From JBHGBM01 sp041946965 (GTDB taxonomy: Bacteria > Acidobacteriota > Terriglobia > Bryobacterales > Bryobacteraceae), in NCBI GenBank assembly GCA_041946965.1, contig JBHGBM010000119.1, positions 1 through 11,518 of the forward strand: a stretch of 11,518 bases of DNA, written 5' to 3'. Position 1 is the stretch's first letter; every line of letters starts with the position of its first letter. This document shows, piece after piece, positions 1-6,501 of this stretch. The notes beneath the pieces were generated by a model. It was not told the DNA's origin and ran no database searches. It saw only the letters and a program-made list of their open reading frames with translations. The position numbers and the translations under genes were made by a program.

Positions 1-443
1 CCATCGTGGAAGCGCAGCGCGGCATGTGGTTCATCGTGCCGCAGTTCCTCGGCTTCGTGCTGTTTCTGATCGCGGGCTCCGCGGAGATGCGGCGCATTCC
101 GTTCGATCTGCCCGAGGCTGAAAGCGAGCTGATCGCGGGCTTTCACAGCGAGTACTCCGGCATGAAGTTCGGCATGTTCTTCGTCGGCGAGTACCTGGGG
201 CTGGTGCTGATCTCGGCGTTCCTCAGCGTGTTGTTCTTCGGCGGGTGGCTCGGCCCCGTGCTGCCGCCCATTGTCTGGTTCTTCCTCAAGACGTTCTTCT
301 TTATCTGCTTTTTCATCCTGCTGCGGGCGGCGCTGCCGCGCCCGCGTTTCGACCAGCTCATGAACTGGGGCTGGAAATATATGTTGCCGCTGGCGCTCGC
401 CAACCTTCTTGTGACCGGCGCCGTGGTGCTGGCGGTGAGGTAA
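1..443 (+). CDS. nuoH: NADH-quinone oxidoreductase subunit H, 3' part (5' end outside window)
   Basis: This is the C-terminal 146 residues of NuoH (ND1), the membrane subunit that forms most of the quinone-binding chamber where the Fe-S peripheral arm meets the membrane arm. The reading frame is open from the first complete codon at 3 and ends with TAA at 441-443, so the gene starts upstream. About 45% of the usual ~325-residue protein is visible. The diagnostic stretch PFDLPEAESELIAGFHSEYS lies at visible residues 33-52. It matches the conserved acidic loop of NuoH that lines the quinone site and starts the proton path. Hydrophobic segments follow at about 57-80, 85-105 and 123-143. The next gene, nuoI, begins 2 nt after the stop, as expected for a nuo operon. 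The identification is very secure. Confidence 0.96.
   Translation, partial: IVEAQRGMWFIVPQFLGFVLFLIAGSAEMRRIPFDLPEAESELIAGFHSEYSGMKFGMFFVGEYLGLVLISAFLSVLFFGGWLGPVLPPIVWFFLKTFFFICFFILLRAALPRPRFDQLMNWGWKYMLPLALANLLVTGAVVLAVR
437..441 (+). promoter_or_regulatory. Ribosome binding site of nuoI (GAGGT)
   Basis: GAGGT at 437-441 lies inside the last codons of nuoH, 4 nt before the ATG at 446. It decides the start of nuoI. The frame is open much further upstream, to about 245, but that part only overlaps nuoH in another frame, and the protein family starts at this ATG. Confidence 0.65.
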
Positions 444-445
444 TC

Positions 446-961
446 ATGCTGAGTCTTCTTCGCGGCATCTGGGGCGTCTTCCTGCACGCCTTCCACAAGC
501 GCGTCACCGTTGAATACCCGGAGCACAAGGCGCCTCTTTCGGCGCGGTACCGCGGGCGCATCGTACTCTCACGCGATCCCGACGGCGACGAGCGCTGCGT
601 GGCCTGTTACCTGTGCGCGGTGGCATGCCCGGTGGACTGCATCGCCCTCCAGGCCACCGAGCGCGAAGACGGCCGGCGCGTCCCGGAGTTCTTCCGCATC
701 AACTTTTCGCGCTGCATCTTCTGCGGCTACTGCGAGGAGGCCTGTCCTACTTACGCCATACAGCTCACGCCGGAATTCGAGATGAGCGAATACCAGCGCC
801 AGAACATGGTGTACGAGAAGGAAGACCTGCTCATCGACGGTCCGGGTAAGTACCACGATTACAGCTTCTGGCGCGTGGCCGGCGTGGCCATCGGTGGCAA
901 AGGCAAGGGCGAAGCGGAAAGGGAGGCCCCGCCCACCGATGTGCGGAGCCTGCTGCCGTAG
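446..961 (+). CDS. nuoI: NADH-quinone oxidoreductase subunit I (2x[4Fe-4S] ferredoxin-like)
   Basis: NuoI is a 171-residue peripheral-arm subunit that carries the last two clusters before the N2/quinone site (N6a and N6b). Two ferredoxin motifs are complete. The first has Cys51, 54, 57 and 61 (CVACYLCAVACP). The second has Cys90, 93, 96 and 100 (CIFCGYCEEACP). In each the last Cys is followed by Pro, and in this family the fourth Cys of one motif ligates the other cluster. The N-terminal 20 residues form an amphipathic, partly hydrophobic helix that docks on the membrane, and a conserved YPE segment is at 24-26. Residues 112-136 match the NuoI tail. The final 20 residues are a charged, poorly conserved extension. 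The start is set by the ribosome binding site at 437-441. nuoH ends 2 nt before and nuoJ starts 4 nt after. Confidence 0.97.
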   Translation: MLSLLRGIWGVFLHAFHKRVTVEYPEHKAPLSARYRGRIVLSRDPDGDERCVACYLCAVACPVDCIALQATEREDGRRVPEFFRINFSRCIFCGYCEEACPTYAIQLTPEFEMSEYQRQNMVYEKEDLLIDGPGKYHDYSFWRVAGVAIGGKGKGEAEREAPPTDVRSLLP

Positions 962-964
962 CGT

Positions 965-1582
965 ATGGAAACCGCATTCTATGTCGCCGGGGCCGTGGCC
1001 ATCGCCGCCACAGTGATGGCGCTCACGCGGCTGAACGCGGTGCACGCGCTGCTCTACCTGGTGGTTTCGCTGCTGGCGGTCGCGGTGGTGTTCTATCTGC
1101 TCGGCGCGCCGTTCGTAGCCGCGCTGGAGGTCATGATCTACGCCGGCGCCATCATGGTTCTGTTCGTTTTCGTGGTGATGATGCTGAACCTGGGCGAGCG
1201 CGCCGTGCGGATGGAGCGCGCGCTGCTCACCCCGGGGATCTGGGCCGGGCCCTCGGTGCTCGCCGCCATCCTCATCGCCGAAGTGTTTCTGATCCTCACG
1301 CGAGGCGCCGGAAGCAACGCCGGCGCCGTGATCGGCCCGCGCGAAGTCGGCGCCGCGCTCTACGGGCCTTACCTGATCGGAGTCGAACTCGCTTCCATGC
1401 TGCTCGCCGCGGGACTGGTGGGCGCCTATCACCTGGGTTGGCGCGGAGCCCCCAAACCGGAGACTGGAGATGCCGTCAATACCGCTCAAAGACGCACTGA
1501 TGCTATCGGGGATTCTGTTCTCGCTGGGACTGGCAGGACTGCTGGTGCGGCGGAACCTGGTGTTCGTACTGATGTCCATTGA
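965..1582 (+). CDS. nuoJ: NADH-quinone oxidoreductase subunit J, with C-terminal tail overlapping nuoK
   Basis: NuoJ (ND6) is a membrane-arm subunit with five expected transmembrane helices. It links the quinone chamber to the proton channels. The core at residues 1-165 is typical. Helix 3 contains LEVMIYAGAIMVLFVFVVMM (54-73), with Glu55 and Tyr59 at the same positions as in E. coli NuoJ. This is the helix whose pi-bulge rearranges during coupling. Further hydrophobic segments lie at about 5-20, 28-48, 91-112 and 136-157. Translation from ATG 965, 3 nt after nuoI, has no clear ribosome binding site and is probably coupled. Residues 169-205 are odd: they are hydrophilic, rich in Ala/Gly/Thr/Arg, and encoded entirely inside nuoK in another frame. 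The usual family length is about 165-185 residues. The tail may be a real run-on past a lost stop or the result of a one-base error near 1449-1453. Confidence 0.93.
   Translation: METAFYVAGAVAIAATVMALTRLNAVHALLYLVVSLLAVAVVFYLLGAPFVAALEVMIYAGAIMVLFVFVVMMLNLGERAVRMERALLTPGIWAGPSVLAAILIAEVFLILTRGAGSNAGAVIGPREVGAALYGPYLIGVELASMLLAAGLVGAYHLGWRGAPKPETGDAVNTAQRRTDAIGDSVLAGTGRTAGAAEPGVRTDVH
1459..1469 (+). promoter_or_regulatory. Ribosome binding site of nuoK inside nuoJ
   Basis: A purine-rich stretch holds two GGAG motifs, at 1459-1462 (7 nt before the ATG at 1470) and at 1466-1469 (directly against it). The first has ideal spacing. It fixes the nuoK start at 1470, although the surrounding nuoJ frame stays open to 1582. 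Confidence 0.6.
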
Positions 1583-1778
1583 GGTGATGCTGAACGCCTC
1601 CGGGCTGGCCTTTGTGGCCGCCGGTTCGCGCTGGAATCAGCCGGACGGGCAGGTGATGTTCCTGTTCATCCTGGCGATGGCGGCGGCCGAGGTCTCGGTG
1701 GGGCTCGCGCTGGTGCTGGCGATTTATCATCGCTACGGCTCGCTCGATGGTGACGCCGCCAGCGCCATGAAAGGCTGA
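1470..1778 (+). CDS. nuoK: NADH-quinone oxidoreductase subunit K
   Basis: NuoK (ND4L) is a small, 102-residue, three-helix membrane subunit related to the MrpC antiporter subunit. It forms part of the proton path between the quinone chamber and NuoN. Helix 2 carries the conserved MSIEVMLN motif with Glu38, and helix 3 carries Glu74 in AAAEVSVGLALVLAIYHR. These correspond to the essential Glu36 and Glu72 of E. coli NuoK. Helices lie at about 9-26, 30-51 and 61-86. The length is normal for the family, which supports ATG 1470 as the start. The first 113 nt are shared out of frame with the nuoJ tail. nuoL follows after a 1-nt gap. Confidence 0.97.
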   Translation: MPSIPLKDALMLSGILFSLGLAGLLVRRNLVFVLMSIEVMLNASGLAFVAAGSRWNQPDGQVMFLFILAMAAAEVSVGLALVLAIYHRYGSLDGDAASAMKG

Positions 1779-1779
1779 T

Positions 1780-3615
1780 ATGGGGGGTCTGCTCTGGCTC
1801 GTTCCCGCGCTGCCGTTTGCCGGCGCCGCCATCCTGCTGGTGCTCGGCGGGCGCATGCCGAAGTGGATGGTCCCGGCGGTGGGCTGCGGCTCCATTCTGG
1901 CGTCCGCCATCGTCATCGCCGGGATCTTCGCGGGCTTCACGGAGCCGTATACCCAGCGGCTGTGGACGTGGATCGGGGTGGGCGGCTTCCGCGCCGAAAT
2001 CGCCTTCTATCTCGACTCCCTCTCGCTGGTGATGGCGACCGTGGTGGCGTGGGTGGGGTTTCTCATCCACGTCTACTCGGCCGAGTACATGCGCGAAGAC
2101 CCCGGGTACAGCCGGTTTTTCGGATACATGAACCTGTTCGTAGGGTCCATGCAAACGCTGCTGCTGGCCAACAACCTGCTGTTGCTTTACCTCGGCTGGG
2201 AAGGGGTGGGGCTGTGCAGCTACCTGCTGATCGGCTTCTGGTACCAGGATCCGGCCAACGGGCGCGCGGGCCAGAAGGCTTTCATCGTGACGCGCGTGGG
2301 CGATGCCGCCATGGCCATCGGGCTGTTTCTGCTGTTCCACAGCCTCGGGACGCTGGAGATCCAGCCCATGTTGCAGCGGGCCGCCGGCTCCGCCTCCGTG
2401 CTGCTGCCCGCACTGCTGCTGGTGGGCGGCGCAGTGGGCAAGTCCGCGCAACTTCCCTTGCAGGTGTGGCTGCCGGACGCCATGGCCGGCCCCACCCCGA
2501 CCTCGGCGCTGATTCACGCCGCCACGATGGTGACCGCGGGGGTCTACCTCATCGCCCGCACCCACACGCTGTTCACGCTCGCGCCCGAGGCGCAGTTGGC
2601 GGTGGCGATCATCGGGGCGGCCACGCTGTTGATGGCGGGTTTCAGCGCGCTCGTGCAGCACGATATGAAGCGCATCCTGGCTTACTCCACGGTGAGCCAG
2701 ATCGGGTACATGTTTCTGGCGCTGGGCGTAGGCGCCTGGCCGGCGGCCATCTTCCACTTCATGACGCACGCCTTCTTCAAGGCGCTCCTGTTCCTGGCCG
2801 CCGGCGTCGTAATTGAAGCGCTGCACCACGAGCACGATATCTTCCGCATGGGCGGGCTGCGGCGCGAACTGCCGGTGACGTTCTGGACCTTCCTGATCGG
2901 CGGCTGCGCGCTGGCGGGGCTGCCGCTGGTGACGGCGGGTTACTACAGCAAGGACCTGATCATCTGGGGCGCGGCGAACGTCCCGCGGGGCGCCGCGGCG
3001 CTGTGGATCGCTGCCATCGTGGGGGTCTTCATGACCGCGCTCTACACCTTCCGCCAGATCTTCGCAGTGTTTTTCGGGCCGCTGCGCACGCCCGTCACGC
3101 ACCGCCCCGGTCCGGCCATGACGGTCCCGCTGGTGATTCTCGCCGCGCTGGCGCTGGGCGGCGGCGCGCTCGGGACGCCGCTTATGAACATGCTGGCGCG
3201 GGCGCTGCCGCATATGCGCGAGGAACATGGCGGCGCGCTGACGGAGCACCTCTCGGGGCTGATCGCCTCGGCGGCCTTCGCCGCGGGACTCCTGGTCGCC
3301 TACATCTTCTTCCTGCGCCGGCCGCGGTACGCCGAAGCTCTGGCGAACACCGGTGCGGGCCGCGTGCTGCACCGCTGGTGGCACGCCGATTGGGGCATGG
3401 ACTGGCTCTACGACCGCCTGTTCGTGCGCCCGGTGCTGTGGGTGGCGCGCGTGAACCGCGGCGATTTCGTGGATTCCGGCTACCGCGGCCTGGCCGCCGC
3501 GGCGGCGCTTTTCAACCGCGGACTGAGCGCCACTCAATCCGGGCGCGTGCGCTGGTACGCCGCCGGCCTTGCGCTCGGCTCGGTGGTGTTCGTGGCCGTT
3601 GCGATGCTCCTATGA
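1780..3615 (+). CDS. nuoL: NADH-quinone oxidoreductase subunit L (distal antiporter-like proton channel)
   Basis: NuoL (ND5) is a 611-residue, multi-helix subunit at the far end of the membrane arm, homologous to MrpA-type antiporters. The length matches E. coli NuoL (613). Key ionisable residues are in place: Glu141 in GWEGVGLCSYLLIGFW, Asp175 in VTRVGD, Lys221 just before QLPLQVWLPDAMAGPTPTSA, Lys297 in QHDMKRILAYSTVSQIGYM, His330/Lys334 in THAFFKALLFLAAG, and Lys391 in YYSKD. These correspond to the Glu144, Lys229 and Lys399 type positions that carry protons. The C-terminal third contains the charged segment (about 510-580) expected for the long lateral helix that braces NuoM and NuoN, and a final anchor helix at 590-611. 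The ATG at 1780 is 1 nt after the nuoK stop, with AAAGG just upstream. The stop overlaps the nuoM start (ATGA). No residue looks lost. Confidence 0.97.
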   Translation: MGGLLWLVPALPFAGAAILLVLGGRMPKWMVPAVGCGSILASAIVIAGIFAGFTEPYTQRLWTWIGVGGFRAEIAFYLDSLSLVMATVVAWVGFLIHVYSAEYMREDPGYSRFFGYMNLFVGSMQTLLLANNLLLLYLGWEGVGLCSYLLIGFWYQDPANGRAGQKAFIVTRVGDAAMAIGLFLLFHSLGTLEIQPMLQRAAGSASVLLPALLLVGGAVGKSAQLPLQVWLPDAMAGPTPTSALIHAATMVTAGVYLIARTHTLFTLAPEAQLAVAIIGAATLLMAGFSALVQHDMKRILAYSTVSQIGYMFLALGVGAWPAAIFHFMTHAFFKALLFLAAGVVIEALHHEHDIFRMGGLRRELPVTFWTFLIGGCALAGLPLVTAGYYSKDLIIWGAANVPRGAAALWIAAIVGVFMTALYTFRQIFAVFFGPLRTPVTHRPGPAMTVPLVILAALALGGGALGTPLMNMLARALPHMREEHGGALTEHLSGLIASAAFAAGLLVAYIFFLRRPRYAEALANTGAGRVLHRWWHADWGMDWLYDRLFVRPVLWVARVNRGDFVDSGYRGLAAAAALFNRGLSATQSGRVRWYAAGLALGSVVFVAVAMLL

Positions 3616-5075
3616 TCCTCCTCTGGCTGATCGTCATTCTGCTTGCGGGCGGCGTGCTCGCGTGGCTGGCCGCGCGCTGGCGCGCCAGCCTGGCGCGATG
3701 GATCGCGCTCGCCGCCTGTGCGCTCGACCTGGCTCTGTCACTGGGCTTGTGGGCGCGCGGCGGCGCCGGCGGCCGGTGGATGCAGGAAGTCAGCGCCCTC
3801 TGGGTGCCGCAGTTCGGCATCCGCTTTCATCTCGCCGTGGACGGCCTCAGCCTGCTGATGCTGATGCTCACCTTTTTCCTCGGTGCGCTCTCCGTGCTGG
3901 CCTCCTGGAGCGAGATCGAGGAAGGCGTGGGCTTCTTCCACTGGAACCTGATGTGGATTCTGGCGGGCATCACCGGCGTGTTCGTGGCCGTGGACCTGTT
4001 CCTCTTCTATTTCATGTGGGAGCTGATGCTCGTGCCCATGTATTTCCTGATCGCCATCTGGGGGCACGAGAACCGGGTCTACGCCGCCGTCAAGTTCTTC
4101 CTCTTCACCCAGATCACCTCGCTGCTGATGCTGGTGGCGATTCTCGCGCTGTACTTCATCAACCACGCCCGTACGGGAGTATACAGCTTCGACTACCCGG
4201 ACCTGCTGGGCGTTGCGATGGCGCCGCACGTCGAGATGGTTATCATGCTCGGCTTCTTCATCGCGTTCGCCGTGAAGCTGCCCATGTTCCCGCTGCACCC
4301 GTGGCTGCCGGACGCGCACACGGAAGCGCCTACCGCGGGCAGCGTGATCCTGGCCGGACTCCTGCTGAAGACCGGCGCCTACGGGATGATCCGTTTCGTG
4401 GCGCCGCTGTTCCCGCGCGCGGCCGACGCTTTCGCACCGGCCGCGATGTGGCTGGGCGTGGCCGGGATCATTTATGGCGCGGTACTGGCCTTTGGCCAGA
4501 CGGACCTGAAGCGGCTGGTGGCGTACACCAGCGTCAGCCACCTGGGCTTCGTCCTGGTGGGCATCTTCAGCGGCAACGCCCTGGCGTTCCAGGGCGCGGT
4601 GGTCACCATGATCTGCCACGGCGTGAGCACCGGCGGCCTGTTCGTGCTGGTGGGAGCGCTCCAGGAACGCATCCACACGCGCGAGATGGCGCGCATGGGC
4701 GGGCTGTGGTCCACCATCCCATACTTTAGCGGAGCGGCGATGTTTTTCGCGCTGGCGTCGCTCGGGCTGCCCGGGTTGGGCGATTTCGTGGGCGAGTTCC
4801 TGGTGCTGATCGGATCGTTCCGGGCCAACGCGGCGGTGGGATGCGTGGCCACCGCCGGCGTCCTCTTCGCCACGTTCTATGCGCTGCGTTTCGTGCAGCG
4901 CGCCTTCCAGGGGCCGAACGAGAGCGGCTGGAGTCTGCCAGACCTGCGGCCCCGTGAGGCGCTCATTGCCGGATCCATGATGCTGGTGCTGCTGTGGCTC
5001 GGAACCTATCCGCGGCCGGTGATCGACACGCTGGCGCCTTCGGAGGAACAGATCCGCACGGTGGCCCTGAGGTGA
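3612..5075 (+). CDS. nuoM: NADH-quinone oxidoreductase subunit M (antiporter-like proton channel)
   Basis: NuoM (ND4) is the middle antiporter-like subunit, 487 residues long against about 509 in E. coli. The start ATG at 3612 overlaps the nuoL TGA in an ATGA junction, which implies translational coupling. The frame is open further upstream only as a shadow of nuoL. Family motifs are clear: Glu137 in FYFMWELMLVPMYFLIAIWG, Lys222 in AVKLPMFPLHPWLPDAHTEA, Lys253 in LLKTGAYGMIRF, and TDLKRLVAYTSVSHLGFV at 297-314. Glu137, Lys222 and Lys253 match E. coli NuoM Glu144, Lys234 and Lys265, the residues needed for proton transfer. The PLHPWLPDAHTEAPT signature separates it from NuoL, which has PLQVWLPDAMAGPTPT, and from NuoN. 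nuoN follows after 4 nt. Confidence 0.97.
   Translation: MILLWLIVILLAGGVLAWLAARWRASLARWIALAACALDLALSLGLWARGGAGGRWMQEVSALWVPQFGIRFHLAVDGLSLLMLMLTFFLGALSVLASWSEIEEGVGFFHWNLMWILAGITGVFVAVDLFLFYFMWELMLVPMYFLIAIWGHENRVYAAVKFFLFTQITSLLMLVAILALYFINHARTGVYSFDYPDLLGVAMAPHVEMVIMLGFFIAFAVKLPMFPLHPWLPDAHTEAPTAGSVILAGLLLKTGAYGMIRFVAPLFPRAADAFAPAAMWLGVAGIIYGAVLAFGQTDLKRLVAYTSVSHLGFVLVGIFSGNALAFQGAVVTMICHGVSTGGLFVLVGALQERIHTREMARMGGLWSTIPYFSGAAMFFALASLGLPGLGDFVGEFLVLIGSFRANAAVGCVATAGVLFATFYALRFVQRAFQGPNESGWSLPDLRPREALIAGSMMLVLLWLGTYPRPVIDTLAPSEEQIRTVALR
5069..5075 (+). promoter_or_regulatory. Ribosome binding site of nuoN (GAGGTGA)
   Basis: GAGGTGA at 5069-5075 overlaps the nuoM stop codon and lies 4 nt before the nuoN ATG at 5080. 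It supports that start and coupled translation of the two genes. Confidence 0.6.
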
Positions 5076-5079
5076 CGCC

Positions 5080-6477
5080 ATGCTGATTTCCATTCTGCCG
5101 CTGCTGGTTCTCTCGGGCGCCGCCATCGCCGCCATGCTGGCCATCGCCGTTCACCGCAGCCACAGCGGCACTGCGGCGATCGCCATGCTGGGGCTCGCGG
5201 CCGCATTCGCCTCGCTGTGGACCGCCGGAGCCATGGGCACGCAGCAGGTGACGGCGCTGCTTGTGGTGGACTTCTACGCGCTCTTCTACCAGGGGCTGAT
5301 CATCGCCGCGGCGTTCGCGGTTTCGGTGCTCGCGTACGGCTACATGGAGCGGCACGACGTGGACCGGGACGAGCTTTACGTGCTGCTGCTGATCGCCACG
5401 CTGGGCTCGGCCGTGCTGGCCTCGGCCAGCCACTTCGTCTCGTTCTTCCTCGGGCTGGAGCTGCTGAGCGTCTCGCTTTACGCGATGATCGCGTACCTGC
5501 ACACCCAGGAGCGGCCGGTGGAGGCGGGGATCAAGTACCTGGTCCTGGCGGCGGCCTCGGCGGCGTTTCTGCTGTTCGGCGTGGCGCTGCTCTACGCGGA
5601 GCTTGGGACCATGCAGTTCAGCGAGGTTGCCGCGCGGCTTTCCGGCGGCGCCGGAGGCCGCGCGCTGGTGGCGCCCGCGCTGGCGCTCATCGTGGCCGGC
5701 ATCGGGTTCAAGCTGGCGGTGGTGCCGTTCCACATGTGGACGCCGGACGTTTACGAAGGCGCGCCCGCCCCGGTGACCGCGTTCGTGGCCACGGTTTCGA
5801 AAGGCGCCATGGTGGCCCTGCTGCTGCGCTACTTCAACGGCACGGAATCGCACGCGGCGGTGTTCGCCGTGTTCACCATCGTCGCGCTGGCTTCCATGAT
5901 CGCCGGCAACGTGCTGGCGCTGTTGCAGCGTAATGTGAAGCGGCTGTTGGCCTATTCCTCCATCGCGCATCTCGGCTACATCCTGGCGGCCTTCCAGTCG
6001 CGCAACAGCCGGGCGGTGACGTTTTACGTGGTGGCGTATTTCGTGACCACGCTGGGGGCCTTCGGGGTGGTCTCGGCGGTTTCGCCCGCCGGGCGCGAAG
6101 CGGCAGAGATCGAGGACTACCGCGGCCTGTTCTGGCGCCGCCCGTGGCTGGCGGGTGTGTTCACCGCCATGTTGTTCTCGCTGGCCGGCATTCCCCTGAC
6201 CGCGGGATTCCTGGCGAAGTTCTACGTGGTGGCGGCGGGCGCGGCGGCGGCCCAGTGGGGCCTGATCCTCACTCTGGCGGTCACCAGCGGCATCGGGGTG
6301 TACTACTACCTGCGCGTGATCGTGGCGCTCTACATGCAGCCGGAAGGCGCGCCGGAGCTGGCCGCCACGCCCGCGAGCTCGGGCATGCTGCTCGCCGCTT
6401 TGACCGTGCTGTTGATCTGGTTCGGCGTGTACCCCGGACCGGTGCTGGATCTGATTCAGAACACCGTCACGCTGTAG
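5080..6477 (+). CDS. nuoN: NADH-quinone oxidoreductase subunit N (antiporter-like proton channel)
   Basis: NuoN (ND2) is the antiporter-like subunit closest to NuoK, and it is the last gene of the operon here. At 465 residues it is close to the E. coli length of 485. Ionisable residues of the channel are present: Glu127 in FFLGLELLSVSLYAMIAY, Lys211 in GFKLAVVPFHMWTPDVYEGA, Lys241 in TVSKGAMVALLLRYF, and Lys380 in LTAGFLAKFYVVAA. They correspond to E. coli Glu133, Lys217, Lys247 and Lys395. FHMWTPDVYEGAP is the diagnostic NuoN signature. LLQRNVKRLLAYSSIAHLGY at 281-300 is the usual helix after the channel core. About 14 hydrophobic segments cover the protein. The stop TAG is at 6475-6477, and a convergent gene ends 24 nt later, so the transcript must end in or beyond this short gap. 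Confidence 0.97.
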   Translation: MLISILPLLVLSGAAIAAMLAIAVHRSHSGTAAIAMLGLAAAFASLWTAGAMGTQQVTALLVVDFYALFYQGLIIAAAFAVSVLAYGYMERHDVDRDELYVLLLIATLGSAVLASASHFVSFFLGLELLSVSLYAMIAYLHTQERPVEAGIKYLVLAAASAAFLLFGVALLYAELGTMQFSEVAARLSGGAGGRALVAPALALIVAGIGFKLAVVPFHMWTPDVYEGAPAPVTAFVATVSKGAMVALLLRYFNGTESHAAVFAVFTIVALASMIAGNVLALLQRNVKRLLAYSSIAHLGYILAAFQSRNSRAVTFYVVAYFVTTLGAFGVVSAVSPAGREAAEIEDYRGLFWRRPWLAGVFTAMLFSLAGIPLTAGFLAKFYVVAAGAAAAQWGLILTLAVTSGIGVYYYLRVIVALYMQPEGAPELAATPASSGMLLAALTVLLIWFGVYPGPVLDLIQNTVTL

Positions 6478-6501
6478 CGTCGCAAGGAGCGCGGAAGACG
6501 C

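Noticed and set aside
245..445. Upstream in-frame extension of nuoI inside nuoH
   Set aside because: Not NuoI-like, and the GAGGT at 437-441 marks the ATG at 446 as the start.
1666..3537. 623-codon open frame on the - strand opposite nuoK/nuoL
   Set aside because: Rich in Arg, His, Gln and Gly with no family motif. It is the expected antisense shadow of a high-GC gene; nuoL is unmistakable on the other strand.
3003..3611. Upstream in-frame extension of nuoM inside nuoL
   Set aside because: The extension is Arg/Ala/Gly-rich shadow sequence of nuoL. NuoM homologues start at the hydrophobic MILLWLIVILL segment, at the ATGA junction.
3738..5144. 468-codon open frame on the - strand opposite nuoM
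   Set aside because: Same His/Gln/Glu/Arg-rich antisense composition; nuoM carries all its motifs on the + strand.
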